From Alphaproteobacteria bacterium (GTDB lineage Bacteria > Pseudomonadota > Alphaproteobacteria > Rhizobiales > Hyphomicrobiaceae), in NCBI GenBank assembly GCA_019137195.1, contig JAGVSR010000087.1, positions 1 through 64,000 of the forward strand: 64,000 nucleotides of DNA. Direction: 5' to 3'. Shown in pieces: positions 38,404-48,760 of the stretch. The position numbers and the translations under genes are program-made. The stretch's first letter is position 1; every line of letters begins with the position of its first letter. A model generated the notes under the pieces. That model did no database searches. It had not been told where the DNA came from and saw only the letters and a program-made list of their open reading frames with translations.

Positions 38404-38582
38404 GAACGGGCCCCTGCGCCCTTGCGGGCGCTACGCGACGCTGGCACGGACCGGCGGCCGCAACCCGGCCGCGGTCTCCCTCGCAAAATGCCGGGACTTG
38501 GCAAATTTTCACTGAAGATGTGACGCGCCCCGCGAGCCGGGCAGACGAGCCAGTCCGCTTCCGGCTCGTCGCTGCAGAGCCC

Positions 38583-39680
38583 CTACCGCCCAAAGCTCGC
38601 GCGGAAAATGTCGTCGGCCGAGGCGCTGCGCACCAGTCCGGGCGCCGCCTGGACGGCCTGCAGAGGTCGGGCGCTTTTCGCCGGCCGGCCGGTAGCGTGC
38701 TGCTTTATGCGCACCGAGGTCGTCACCGTATGCTCTACGGTCGGCAGCGTGGTGTCGACGGCCAGCACCTGCGTGCTCGACGTCTCGATCTCCAAGTCGG
38801 CGGAATCGATACGCTCCTGCTGGGCGTGCGACAGGACGGATGGTGCCGGCGTTGCATCACCGGCTGCTGCCTTGCGGACCTCGGCAACATCCAGCGTCCC
38901 GGACGGTCCACCCCCCGTTTCGGCATAGGCACGGTGGCGAGCCAGTGCCTCGTGCTCCCAGGGATGTGCCCGGCATTTGCAGGCTGGGTCGTAGGTCGTC
39001 TTGAATTTGAAGGCGGTGGCGAGCGACGTGTAAGCGGTGCCGGCGACGTCCACCATCGTGGCGGGCGATCCCGTGTCCGTCTCGTAGGCGAACAGGCGGC
39101 TCGGCGCATCGCAGCTCGCGTTGCACTTCGCCTCGTCGGCATCAAAGTGCTCGCGGGTGGTCGAGAAGCTCATCGGAATGTAGGAGCCGTCGCAGAGCCG
39201 GACGCAAACGGTGTGATAGGTCGTCTCCGGCAGGCTGGGCGACACCGGTCTGCTCGTGGGGCCCGGCGGCACCACGGGAGGCGGCGTGAAGCCGAGAAGG
39301 CCGCCGAGCAGTCCTGCCGGCTTTGCAAACGGCTGCGCAGCGGCGATGGCCATGGGCTCGGTGGGCATGGCGGTGGCGATCGTAGGCGGCGTGTTACGCC
39401 CGTACGTTCTTGAAACGACATCGGACAAGGCCGTCCCGTCGCCGAGGACGTCTATCGAGGCGCCGCTCATGTCGGTTGCGGCGGCGCGATGCGCTGGCAC
39501 CGTCGTCGACGGCTGAGGGAGGTTCGGCATCCCAACGGTCGCAGAATTGCGGTCGGCGGCTACGCTGGCCGCGACCACTGCAATTAGGCCGGTAGCGAGC
39601 GTCACGAACAGGCGGCCGGTGCGGATCGGTCGTTCCGTCACCACCGAAGGATGCAAGCCCGGCCTGGAATCGATACTCAA
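38583..39680 (-). CDS. DUF2865 exported protein, copy 2
   Basis: About 365 residues. It carries the same cysteine framework as its neighbour: VCVRLCDGSYIPM, KCNASCDAPSRLFAYE, PACKCRAHPW. An N-terminal membrane/signal helix (LFVTLATGLIAVVAASVAA) requires a start between about 39640 and 39692. TTG at 39680 with GGGGG upstream is preferred; GTG at 39644 is possible, and the frame is open to 39863. Tandem duplication followed by divergence is inferred. The 277 bp upstream, to 39957, show no gene. Confidence 0.75.
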   Translation of the reverse strand: MSIDSRPGLHPSVVTERPIRTGRLFVTLATGLIAVVAASVAADRNSATVGMPNLPQPSTTVPAHRAAATDMSGASIDVLGDGTALSDVVSRTYGRNTPPTIATAMPTEPMAIAAAQPFAKPAGLLGGLLGFTPPPVVPPGPTSRPVSPSLPETTYHTVCVRLCDGSYIPMSFSTTREHFDADEAKCNASCDAPSRLFAYETDTGSPATMVDVAGTAYTSLATAFKFKTTYDPACKCRAHPWEHEALARHRAYAETGGGPSGTLDVAEVRKAAAGDATPAPSVLSHAQQERIDSADLEIETSSTQVLAVDTTLPTVEHTVTTSVRIKQHATGRPAKSARPLQAVQAAPGLVRSASADDIFRASFGR

Positions 39681-39957
39681 CAACGCCCCCACTGCCCCGC
39701 GCGTGACACCCCTCTGACGCACGCGGATAATTGCATGATCAACTTCAGTCTGACAGCCGCAATTTGCACCAACTGAATTAACGCCGGCAAGGAAATGCTC
39801 GCGGAATAGTTGCTGAACCGTCAGTCCGCGCTGAATTGTTTCGCTCGTGTTGCGAGCACACACCGGAAGCGTTGTTGACGGACCGGTTTCTGCCCATCGT
39901 TCAATGAGTGCCGTTCCTGCATGCGGCCCTGCCTCGTTGTCGTTGCCCGAGTGCCTG

Positions 39958-40932
39958 TCAGGGTAGAACGATCACTTTGCCCTGTGCCTCGCGCCGCTCG
40001 ATGACCCCGAGCGCTTCGACGATATGGGTGAGCGGGAAGGTGCCGTGGATGCGCGGAACCAGGCGACCCTCGGCTACCCAGTCGAGGACCTTGGCCATGT
40101 TGGCACGATGGCCCGCCGGATCGCGCTTGACGGCCTCGTTCCAGAACACGCCGACGGCCGAGGCGCCGCGAAGGAGGAGGAGATTGAGCGGCAGCCTCGG
40201 GATCTCGCCCGCCGCAAAACCGACGACCAGGAACCGCCCCTGCCACGCGAGCGCGCGTACAGCAGGCTCGGCATACCGGTCGCCGACGCAATCGTAGACC
40301 ACGTCGACGCCATTGCCGCCCGTGAGATCCCGCAAAGCCTGCTTGAGGTCGACCGCGTCGTAGTTGACGAGATGGTCGGCGCCATGCGCGCGGCAGGTGG
40401 CGAGCTTGTCCTCCGACGACGCGCAGGCAATGACGGTCGCCCCCATGAGCTTGGCGATCTCGATTGCCGCGAGGCCCGCTCCTCCCGAGGCGCCGAGCAC
40501 GGCGACTGTCTCGCCGGGCTTGAGCTGCCCGCGGTCCTTGAGGCCGTGGATCGCGGTTCCGTAGGTCACGGTCACTCCCGAGGCTGCCTCGTCCGAGACC
40601 GCGTGTGGGATGGCGATCGCCATATCGGCCTGGACCGTCACCTTGTCACGCGCCCCGTTCCACCCGACGTAGGCTGCGACGCGATCTCCGGGAACGAGGC
40701 CGGCGACGCCGGGGCCTACGCTCTCGATCACCCCGGCGATCTCGCCCGATGGCGAGAAGGGCAAGGGCGCCTTGAACTGATACTTGCCGCGCGTGATGAG
40801 CGTGTCGAAGAAGTTGAGCGCCGCGGCCTTGACGAGGACCACGACCTCGCCTGCGCCCGCCCGCGGCTCCGCGACCTCCTCGACCGTGAGGCTCGCAGGC
40901 CCGTCGAGGCTCTTGCATAAGGCCGCCTTCAT
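39958..40932 (-). CDS. NADPH:quinone oxidoreductase-like enzyme (medium-chain reductase family)
   Basis: A 324-residue MDR-superfamily enzyme without structural or catalytic zinc ligands. It shows the GroES-like N-terminus (VKAAALNFFDTLITRGKYQ, LPFSPSGEIAGVIESVGPGV) and a Rossmann domain with VLGASGGAGLAAIEIAKLMGA. It reduces quinones or enones with NADPH. The start at 40932 has GGAGGTG upstream. It is divergent from a TrmH-type methyltransferase gene. Confidence 0.87.
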   Translation of the reverse strand: MKAALCKSLDGPASLTVEEVAEPRAGAGEVVVLVKAAALNFFDTLITRGKYQFKAPLPFSPSGEIAGVIESVGPGVAGLVPGDRVAAYVGWNGARDKVTVQADMAIAIPHAVSDEAASGVTVTYGTAIHGLKDRGQLKPGETVAVLGASGGAGLAAIEIAKLMGATVIACASSEDKLATCRAHGADHLVNYDAVDLKQALRDLTGGNGVDVVYDCVGDRYAEPAVRALAWQGRFLVVGFAAGEIPRLPLNLLLLRGASAVGVFWNEAVKRDPAGHRANMAKVLDWVAEGRLVPRIHGTFPLTHIVEALGVIERREAQGKVIVLP

Positions 40933-41042
40933 GTGACACCTCCCGGGCCAAGGAGCCACGGCGCACTTGCCAGGCTCGAGCGCTGGGCTTCTAACCCGTT
41001 CGGTGGCCGGCGCAAACCCGAAGTCGAGGCAAAGGCCGACCG

Positions 41043-41573
41043 ATGTCCGTCCCCCAATGGCCGCCGCGCCCGCGCGGCTACTTCGCGATCGGCGCCGAGC
41101 GCATGTCGAAAGCCTTGAACCTGGGCAATTTGATGCGCTCCGCCCATGGCTTCGGGGCCAGCTTCACGTTCACCGTCGGCGCCACATATCACGCCCTCGA
41201 GGCCCGTGCCGACACGTCCCGTGGCCAGGAGCACTTGCCGCATTACAATTGGAAATCGCTGGACGAGATGGCGCTGCCGCAGGGCTGTAAGCTCGTCGGC
41301 GTCGAGCTTCTGGACGAGGCCATCGATTTGCCGAGCTTCCGCCATCCGATGCGGGCCGCCTACGTGCTGGGGCCCGAGCAGGGCTCGTTGTCGCCGGGCT
41401 TGATCGAGCGCTGCGACTACGTGGTCAAGATCCCGACCCGCTTTTGCGTCAATGTCGCGATGGCCGGTGCCATCGTGATGTACGACCGGACGCTGAGCCT
41501 TGCCCGTTTCGCCGAGCGGCCTGTCGCGGAGGGCGGAGCAACCCCGCTTGCGATGAAACGCGGGCGGGACTGA
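41043..41573 (+). CDS. TrmH/SpoU family RNA methyltransferase
   Basis: A 176-residue SPOUT methyltransferase. The knot motifs are present: NLGNLMRSAHGFGA (motif 1), AAYVLGPEQGSLSPGLIERC (motif 2) and IPTRFCVNVAMAGAIVMYD (motif 3). Motif 3 has Cys-Val-Asn where many family members have Ser-Leu-Asn. There is no N-terminal substrate domain, as in TrmL-size enzymes, but this subgroup's target RNA is not known to me. It is followed 36 bp later by the IalB-like gene. Confidence 0.85.
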   Translation: MSVPQWPPRPRGYFAIGAERMSKALNLGNLMRSAHGFGASFTFTVGATYHALEARADTSRGQEHLPHYNWKSLDEMALPQGCKLVGVELLDEAIDLPSFRHPMRAAYVLGPEQGSLSPGLIERCDYVVKIPTRFCVNVAMAGAIVMYDRTLSLARFAERPVAEGGATPLAMKRGRD

Positions 41574-41609
41574 GGCTGGCCAGAGGTAGTGGTTTCTTGG
41601 GGCTAGGAC

Positions 41610-42128
41610 GTGATGACGGTACGAGCTTTTTTGCAGCTGGCCATTCTCGGCTTGAGCACGGTCGCGACGCATGCACCGGCCTCCGCCGAGGGTACCGTGG
41701 TCGCCGGCAGGCACGGCGCTTGGACGCTGCATGTGAACGACGGCAAGTCAGTCAAGCTCTGCTTCGTCACGGCCGAGCCGGAAACCAGCGAGCCCAAGAC
41801 CTCCGCCCGCGCTCCGGCCCTACTCTACGTCTCGGCCTGGCCAAAGGACGGCATCAAAACCGAGATCAGCGTCAAGGCCGGATACCCCTTGAAGGCCGGC
41901 GCTGACGTCAAAGTCACGGTGGACCGCGACACCTTCAAGCTCTTCTCCAAGGACGAGCGCGCCTACGTCGCCGACGCGACCCAGGAGCTGAAACTGATCG
42001 AAGCCATGAAGAAGGCCTCGCGGCTCAAGGTCGAGGCCAAGGGCGAGCGCAACGCCGGCACCACGGATACCTACTCGCTGTCGGGCTTTACCGATGCTCT
42101 GGCAGCGCTCGCCGCGGCCTGCCCCTGA
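41610..42128 (+). CDS. Exported IalB-like (invasion-associated locus B family) protein
   Basis: A 172-residue periplasmic protein with a signal peptide ending HAPASAEG. The mature part has the family pattern: [60 protein letters not shown] and [19 protein letters not shown]. It has the two cysteines seen in the family. The name comes from a Bartonella erythrocyte-invasion gene, but the family is widespread in free-living Rhizobiales and its role is unknown. Confidence 0.75.
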   Translation: MMTVRAFLQLAILGLSTVATHAPASAEGTVVAGRHGAWTLHVNDGKSVKLCFVTAEPETSEPKTSARAPALLYVSAWPKDGIKTEISVKAGYPLKAGADVKVTVDRDTFKLFSKDERAYVADATQELKLIEAMKKASRLKVEAKGERNAGTTDTYSLSGFTDALAALAAACP

Positions 42129-42289
42129 CGGATTGGACGTTCGGCCGATATTTCGGCCCGCGTGGGCCCCGCCCGGGGGCAATCCATCGCATGCCTCGAG
42201 GCTGCGACGGCGTTGACAGTGAGCGCTCCCGGCGGCCACATCTCGGGTGTGTCGGCGGTCGAGACCGCACCCAACAGGATAAGCGCCAC

Positions 42290-43069
42290 ATGGTTCAGCT
42301 GACGTTGCCCAAGAATTCGACCGTCGCGAAAGGCAAGACCTGGAACAAGCCGGACGGCAAGGGCCGGTGGCGCGAGTTCCGCATCTATCGCTGGAGCCCT
42401 GACGAGAGGGCCAATCCGCACCTCGACACCTACTGGGTCAACGAGGACGAATGCGGCCCCATGGTCCTCGACGCGCTCATCAAGATTAAGAACGAGATCG
42501 ACCCTACGCTCTCCTTCCGCCGCTCCTGCCGCGAGGGAATCTGCGGCTCGTGCGCCATGAACATCGACGGGCTGAACGGGCTCGCCTGTCTGAAGGGTCT
42601 CGATGAGGTGAAGGGCCCGGTCTCGATCTATCCGCTGCCTCACATGAGCGTCGTCAAGGATCTGGTGCCGGACCTCACCAACTTCTACGCTCAACACCGC
42701 TCTATCGAGCCCTGGCTCAAGACCGTGACGCCGGCGCCGCCCAAGGAGTGGAAGCAGTCGAAGGAGGACCGCGAGCAGCTCGATGGCCTTTACGAGTGCA
42801 TTCTTTGCGCCTGCTGCTCGACATCCTGCCCGAGCTATTGGTGGAATTCCGACCGCTACCTTGGACCTGCGGCCCTGCTGCAGGCCTTCCGCTGGGTCAT
42901 CGACAGCCGCGACGAGGCGACCGGGGAGCGCCTCGACAACCTCGAGGACCCGTTCCGGCTCTATCGCTGCCACACGATCATGAACTGCGCCAAGGTCTGC
43001 CCCAAGGGCCTTTCGCCCGCCAAAGCCATCGCCGAGCTCAAAAAGCTCATGGTCCAGCGCCGGGTCTAG
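42290..43069 (+). CDS. sdhB: Succinate dehydrogenase iron-sulfur subunit
   Basis: A 259-residue subunit of complex II, passing electrons from SdhA flavin to quinone. The [2Fe-2S] site is [16 protein letters not shown] with Cys further along at GLACLKG. The [4Fe-4S] and [3Fe-4S] sites lie in [16 protein letters not shown] and [17 protein letters not shown]. The ATG at 42290 follows AGGAT; upstream in-frame codons are not SdhB-like. The sdhC, sdhD and sdhA genes normally precede it, but only 160 bp separate it from the IalB-like gene. Confidence 0.95.
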   Translation: MVQLTLPKNSTVAKGKTWNKPDGKGRWREFRIYRWSPDERANPHLDTYWVNEDECGPMVLDALIKIKNEIDPTLSFRRSCREGICGSCAMNIDGLNGLACLKGLDEVKGPVSIYPLPHMSVVKDLVPDLTNFYAQHRSIEPWLKTVTPAPPKEWKQSKEDREQLDGLYECILCACCSTSCPSYWWNSDRYLGPAALLQAFRWVIDSRDEATGERLDNLEDPFRLYRCHTIMNCAKVCPKGLSPAKAIAELKKLMVQRRV

Positions 43070-43078
43070 CAGTCCGCG

Positions 43079-43566
43079 CCCGGCGGTCGGCTCTCCGGAG
43101 GAGTGTCGCCGCGCGCAATCAGAAGCCCCTGCCGGCGGCCCGCCGGGGAGTCGCGCCGAAGCGCGTGGATTGTCCGTTCTAGGTTTCGTGCCGGCGGCCG
43201 GCTGCCCGCCGGGGGGTCGCGCCGAAGAGCGACGATTGTCTGTTCTAGGTTTCGTGCCGGCGGCCTGCTGCCCGGAGGGGAGTGGCGCCGAAGAGCGACG
43301 ATTGTCTGTTCTAGGTTTCGTGCCGGCGGCCGGCTGCCCGCCGGGGGGGCGCGCCGAAGAGCGACGATTGTCTGTTCTAGGTGTCGTGCCGTCGGCCGGC
43401 TCCCCGCAGGGGAGTCGCGCCGAAGAGCGAGGATTGTCCGTTCTAGGTTTCGTGCCGGCGGCCGGCTGCCCGCCGGGGGGTCGCGCCGAAGAGCGACGAT
43501 TGTCTGTTCTAGGTGTCGTGCCGGCGGCCGGCTCCCCGCAGGGGAGTCGCCGGCACAATCAAAAAA
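43079..43566. repeat. Tandem palindromic array, 66-bp period
   Basis: The marker TTCTAGG recurs at 43177, 43243, 43309, 43375, 43441 and 43507, exactly every 66 bp. Between markers lie a GC-rich palindrome (form GCCGGCTCCCC-GCA-GGGGAGTCG) and the spacer GCCGAAGAGCGACGATTGTC. Spacers are as conserved as palindromes. The last copy is enlarged to GTGCCGGCG...CGCCGGCAC and ends CAATCAAAAAA. A diverged solitary copy at 43079-43125 ends CAATCAGAAG, right after sdhB. Because 66 is divisible by three, long frames stay open here, but they are artefacts. Confidence 0.88.
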
Positions 43567-43568
43567 TG

Positions 43569-43602
43569 AAGGCCGGTGACGCATCCCGCTGTCACCGGCC
43601 TT
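43569..43602 (-). terminator. Rho-independent terminator of the small histone-like gene
   Basis: AAGGCCGGTGAC / GTCACCGGCCTT (12 bp, 10-nt loop). On the minus strand it is followed by CATTTTTT, so it best serves the histone-like gene at 43688-43792, whose stop is about 85 bp upstream. Confidence 0.8.
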
Positions 43603-43687
43603 AATTGTACGAGCAGCGCTTCCTGTTCGGAAGCAAGCCACACCCCAGGGGCCCAACCCGGGGCAGGCCGCTACGTCTCTGGAAGCC

Positions 43688-43792
43688 TTACGCGGCCCTC
43701 TTCGACTTCTTGGCGGCCTTCTTCGCCGGAGCCTTCTTGGCGGCCTTCTTCGCCGGAGCCTTCTTCACTGCCTTCTTCGCTGCCTTAGCCAT
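43688..43792 (-). CDS. 34-residue Lys/Ala/Pro-rich histone H1-like protein
   Basis: ATG at 43792 to TAA at 43688 encodes 34 residues, starting MAKAAKKAVKKAPAKK, with a tandem KAPAKKAAKKAPAKKAAKK repeat and ending SKRAA. It is about half Lys/Arg. GGGAGAG lies seven bases upstream and a strong terminator follows, so it looks like a complete gene. The composition is that of bacterial H1-like tails (Hc1-like, AlgP tail, HU extensions), which bind DNA non-specifically. It is shorter than most annotation cut-offs. Confidence 0.7.
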   Translation of the reverse strand: MAKAAKKAVKKAPAKKAAKKAPAKKAAKKSKRAA

Positions 43793-44191
43793 CTTCAATC
43801 TCTCCCATTGATCGTGACCGAATCATTTCGGAACACAAAAAATAGATGATCAAATTCACGGAATTTGTTGACACCGAAAATGAAATCGGCCGTACGAATT
43901 TCGTTCGCAAAGCCAAAAGTGTTGCGCGAAGTCCTCATTTTCCATTGTTTTTGACCATTGTAGGTCCGTTTCGCGAGTCTCGACATCAGCCGGAATGCCT
44001 AACTCGCATCATCGCGACTCTCATTTCTGCTTAGTCATGAGCATGAGAAGGAGGTGGCCGTGATGTGTCGGGCATAATCGTCGAAGCATCGGTAGCGCGC
44101 ATCGCCCGATCGCGAGGCGAGAGTTGGAACCGGCGACGACTGCGGCGTGAGAGCGTCGCGCGAGTGGCTCGAGTTCGTAAGGGTTGGGAGG
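43793..44191. other. Gene-free, relatively AT-rich intergenic region
   Basis: The left half is the AT-richer likely promoter of the histone-like gene, with TTGACA at 43868 on the plus strand but no matching -10. At 44048-44057 there is a near-perfect ribosome site AAGGAGGTGG, followed by only a six-codon frame (GTG at 44060 to TAA at 44077). No larger gene is seen. Confidence 0.45.
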
Positions 44192-44776
44192 TCAGGCCGC
44201 CGCGCGCCGGCGGTTTCTGAGATCGAACACCGCCATCATGAGTCCGATGCGATCGTCCATCTCCTCGGCGAAGAGCGAGAAATAGTTGGAGCTGTCCGGA
44301 ACGATGTCGCCCACGACCTCGCCGTACTCGTATCGCAGCTCCGCATCGAAGTTTCGCGCGATTGCCTGCATCTTTTGATTGTTCGAGAGGCAGCTCATAT
44401 AGAGATGCGCTACGCTGCGGTTGCGCGCCGAACGAATGACGCGGCCCATGAGCTCGCGGCCGATGCCGCGATCCTGGAACGCCGCCTCGACCGAGAACGC
44501 AGCTTCCGCGTCACGGCCCCAGCTGCCGTTGGGGTCGCCGATGTGTTTGAGCTCTGCGGCGGCTCGCACGATGCCGTCCGCATCGAGCCAAGCTTGTACG
44601 ATCGAGCCGGCATCGAAGACATGGCTCGCGTAGTCCTCGATGAAGCCGTCGGAGACGGCGTGCGCGAAGCGCATGCGTCGGCTCTGAGGATCGAGGCGCA
44701 GCAAGTGGTCCCGGAACTTCTCGGTCTCCGACGGCCACAGCTTTCTGAATGTTCCTCCCCAGGGCAGGTCGCTCAT
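44192..44776 (-). CDS. GNAT family N-acetyltransferase
   Basis: A 194-residue acetyltransferase. The acetyl-CoA motif A is AAFQDRGIGRELMGRVIRSA; the preceding strand is EAAFSVE and the following SVAHLYMSCLSNNQKMQAIAR resembles motif B. The ATG at 44776 has GGAGG seven bases upstream. Substrate unknown; the family acetylates amines, peptides or small molecules. It is divergent from zapE across a 230-bp region. Confidence 0.85.
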   Translation of the reverse strand: MSDLPWGGTFRKLWPSETEKFRDHLLRLDPQSRRMRFAHAVSDGFIEDYASHVFDAGSIVQAWLDADGIVRAAAELKHIGDPNGSWGRDAEAAFSVEAAFQDRGIGRELMGRVIRSARNRSVAHLYMSCLSNNQKMQAIARNFDAELRYEYGEVVGDIVPDSSNYFSLFAEEMDDRIGLMMAVFDLRNRRRAAA

Positions 44777-45005
44777 GATCAAGCCTCCGCTCTGGACTTT
44801 TCCTGGTCGCCCCAAGTCGGGTGCGATATCGACAATCTACTTTGCAAGCAGTTTACGGCGTCTCTATGTTGCGCTGCAATATAGGAACACTATGACTTAT
44901 TTCCAAAGGGCGAGATTTCGTCATGCTGCCGATGCCGCATGGCCACACCTCGTTTGCACCGGGTCGGCGGAAGTTTAATGTGGAAATATAGAGGGTTAAC
45001 GGTGC

Positions 45006-46109
45006 ATGGGACGAGTGCTTGAGGCATACCGCAAGCGCCTCGCGGCGAGTGAGATCGATCTGGATCCGGCCCAGGAGCAGGCCGTCGAGCGCCTGGACCG
45101 GCTGGCGCTGGAGCTGGCGGCGCTGAAGCCGGTCCGGCGGAGTCTTTTCGCCTTCCGGCGCTCCCAGGAGCCTCCCCCCAAGGGTCTCTACATTCATGGC
45201 GCTGTCGGTCGCGGCAAGACGATGCTCATGGACCTCTTTTTTGAGGCTGCAAGCGTGACCGCGAAGCGCCGGGTCCACTTTCACGAGTTCATGTCCGAGG
45301 CCCACGACCGCATCGGGCGCGGGCGCGCCACCACTGACGGCGATCCGATCCCCTACGTCGCCAGCGAGATCGCATCCGAGACCAGACTGCTGTGTTTCGA
45401 CGAGCTGCACGTCACCGACATCGCCGACGCCATGATTTTATCTCGCCTCTTCAAGGGGCTGTTCGAGAAGGGCGTGGTTGTTGTCGCCACCTCCAACGCC
45501 GCTCCCGACCGGCTCTACTGGAACGGGCTCAACCGCCAGCTCTTCATGCCGTTCATCGAGCTGCTCAAAGCCCATGCCGAGCCGATCGAGCTCAAGTCCG
45601 CCAAGGACTTCCGCCTCGACAAGCTCGCCGGCCACCCGCTCTACTTCACTCCGGACGACGCCGCCGCCCGAGCGGAGCTTGACCAGCATTGGGAGCGCCT
45701 GACAGGAAACCACGAGCCGGCCCCGGCAATGCTCGACGTGAAAGGCCGCAAGGTCTTGATTCCGCACGCAGCCATGGGTGTCGCGAGGTTTGGTTTTGCG
45801 GACTTGTGCGCCAAGCCGCTGGGGGCCACCGACTATCTCGCCATCGCCGAGAGCTACGCCACCATCATCGTCGACGGCATCCCGGTCATGACGGCGGCCG
45901 AGCGCAACGAGGCTCGCCGCTTCGTCAATCTCATCGATACGCTTTATGATCAAAGGGTTTGCCTTATTGCCTCGGCCGAGGCCGAGCCTGTCGGGCTCTA
46001 CCCCGAAGGAGATGGCGCCGAACTCTTCGAGCGCACGGTCTCGCGCCTCATGGAGATGCGCAGCGAGGCCTACCTCACCGGCGGTCGCGACCCTGGGAAG
46101 GACACCTGA
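45006..46109 (+). CDS. zapE: Cell-division ATPase ZapE (AFG1-like)
   Basis: A 367-residue AAA-like ATPase. Walker A is GLYIHGAVGRGKTMLMDLFF, Walker B LLCFDELHVTDIADAMIL, and sensor VVVATSNAAPDRLY. The C-terminal VPVMTAAERNEARRFVNLIDTLYD is typical of AFG1/ZapE. In E. coli it loosens Z-rings during constriction and anaerobic growth. It sits directly upstream of mdh, a conserved alphaproteobacterial arrangement. About 290 bp to mdh hold no gene. Confidence 0.9.
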   Translation: MGRVLEAYRKRLAASEIDLDPAQEQAVERLDRLALELAALKPVRRSLFAFRRSQEPPPKGLYIHGAVGRGKTMLMDLFFEAASVTAKRRVHFHEFMSEAHDRIGRGRATTDGDPIPYVASEIASETRLLCFDELHVTDIADAMILSRLFKGLFEKGVVVVATSNAAPDRLYWNGLNRQLFMPFIELLKAHAEPIELKSAKDFRLDKLAGHPLYFTPDDAAARAELDQHWERLTGNHEPAPAMLDVKGRKVLIPHAAMGVARFGFADLCAKPLGATDYLAIAESYATIIVDGIPVMTAAERNEARRFVNLIDTLYDQRVCLIASAEAEPVGLYPEGDGAELFERTVSRLMEMRSEAYLTGGRDPGKDT

Positions 46110-46386
46110 GATGCGCCGTCCGTTCCTGGTCCCACCCCGGCGCGTCGTGCTCGGCTGCCCGCAGGCCAGGCGCCAAGCGTTGGCAAAGACGTCAATTGAC
46201 CGCGTTGATCACCGTGGGCCCCCAGCCCAAAGAATGAACCGGCCCAGGCGGGCCGTACTTGAGTGGGAGCCCGTTCCGGCGTACCACCCGGGGTGGCTTT
46301 CGCTATTGCACAAGGCTCGGACGGACAAGGCGTTCGATTGACGGCTGAACCGAGGGACGCTCGTTGAAACGCGTTCCCACCTCTAG

Positions 46387-47364
<978 letters not shown>

Positions 47365-47498
47365 GCCTCCGCGATCGGACTCTGAACCTCGACGCCAGAG
47401 ACCGATCGGCAATCGTCGCCGCCCCACCGTTCGAACGCCGCACTGGGTGTCCGGCCCGGAGGGTCAGACATCGTCTCAAGATCTCACGGACAGAATTG

Positions 47499-48698
47499 AT
47501 GAACATCCACGAGCATCAGGCCAAAGAGCTCCTGCGCCAGTACGGCGTGCCGGTGACCAAGGGCTTTTCCGCGTTCACGGCCGAGGAGGCCCTGACCGCC
47601 GCCAAGCAGATCGCGACCCCGATCCGGGTCGTGAAGGCGCAGATCCACGCCGGCGGTCGCGGCAAGGGCAAGTTCAAGGAGAAGGGGTCGGGCGACAAGG
47701 GTGGCGTGCGGCTGGCAAAGTCGCTCGACGAGGTCAAGGTCGCCGCCGAGCAGATGCTGGGCCGCACCCTCGTCACCGTGCAGACCGGCCCCGCCGGCCG
47801 TGTTGTCCGCCGGCTCTACGTCGAGGGCACCGTCGACATCGGCCGCGAGCTTTACCTGTCGGCGCTCGTCGATCGCGCCACCTCGCGCATCGCCTTCGTC
47901 GCCTCGACGGAGGGCGGCATGGACATTGAGAAGGTCGCCCACGACACGCCCGACAAGATCTTCACCATGACCATCGACCCTGCGACGGGTCTCCAGCCTT
48001 TTCACGGCCGCAAGCTCGCCTTTGCGCTGGGTCTCAAGGGCGACGCCGTCAAGCAGTGCGGGACCATGATCCAGGGCCTGTACAAGCTGATGCAGGAGAA
48101 GGACCTCTCGCTGCTCGAGATCAACCCGCTGGTCGAGACCAAGCAAGGTGACCTCGTCTGCCTCGACGCCAAGATGAACTTCGACGGCAATGCTCTCTTC
48201 CGCCATCCGGACATCGTCGCGTTGCGCGACGAGACCGAGGAAGACCCGATGGAGATCGAAGCGTCCAAGCACGACCTCTCCTACGTCAAACTCGACGGCA
48301 CCATCGGCTGCATGGTCAACGGCGCCGGTCTCGCCATGGCCACCATGGACATCATCAAGCTCTATGGTGCCGAGCCGGCGAACTTCCTCGACGTCGGCGG
48401 CGGTGCGTCGAAGGAGAAGGTGCGCGAGGCGTTCAAGATCATCCTCTCCGATCCCGCCGTGAAGGGCATCCTGGTCAACATATTCGGTGGCATCATGCGC
48501 TGCGATATCATCGCCGAGGGCGTCATTGCCGCCGCCCGGGAGATGGCCATCAAAGTGCCGCTCGTCGTTCGCCTCGAGGGCACCAACGTCGAGCTCGGCA
48601 AGGAGATCCTGGCCAAGTCGGGGTTGAAGATCGTCCCTGCCGACGACCTCGCCGATGCCGCGGCCAAGATCACGGCGGCGGTCAAGGTCGCCGCCTGA
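47499..48698 (+). CDS. sucC: Succinyl-CoA synthetase beta subunit
   Basis: A 399-residue ATP-grasp subunit. Start [22 protein letters not shown]-binding [29 protein letters not shown]; and the C-terminal [20 protein letters not shown] and [16 protein letters not shown]. It makes ATP or GTP from succinyl-CoA together with SucD. The ATG at 47499 is used although an adjacent TTG is in frame. It is separated from sucD by an extra small gene. Confidence 0.96.
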   Translation: MNIHEHQAKELLRQYGVPVTKGFSAFTAEEALTAAKQIATPIRVVKAQIHAGGRGKGKFKEKGSGDKGGVRLAKSLDEVKVAAEQMLGRTLVTVQTGPAGRVVRRLYVEGTVDIGRELYLSALVDRATSRIAFVASTEGGMDIEKVAHDTPDKIFTMTIDPATGLQPFHGRKLAFALGLKGDAVKQCGTMIQGLYKLMQEKDLSLLEINPLVETKQGDLVCLDAKMNFDGNALFRHPDIVALRDETEEDPMEIEASKHDLSYVKLDGTIGCMVNGAGLAMATMDIIKLYGAEPANFLDVGGGASKEKVREAFKIILSDPAVKGILVNIFGGIMRCDIIAEGVIAAAREMAIKVPLVVRLEGTNVELGKEILAKSGLKIVPADDLADAAAKITAAVKVAA

Positions 48699-48760
48699 GG
48701 CTGGGAAATAGCTGAAGAAGCCGACCGGAAGGACTCCGGAAGCAACGGGGAGTAACCGTC

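Noticed and set aside
43131..43566. Possible CRISPR array
   Set aside because: The period is regular, but the intervening segments are as conserved as the palindromes and no cas genes are nearby. CRISPR spacers would be unique.
42071..43656. Long minus-strand frames with a repeated 22-residue Pro/Arg motif
   Set aside because: They are open only because the 66-bp unit is divisible by three and GC-rich. They overlap sdhB in antisense, have no plausible start and show no family.
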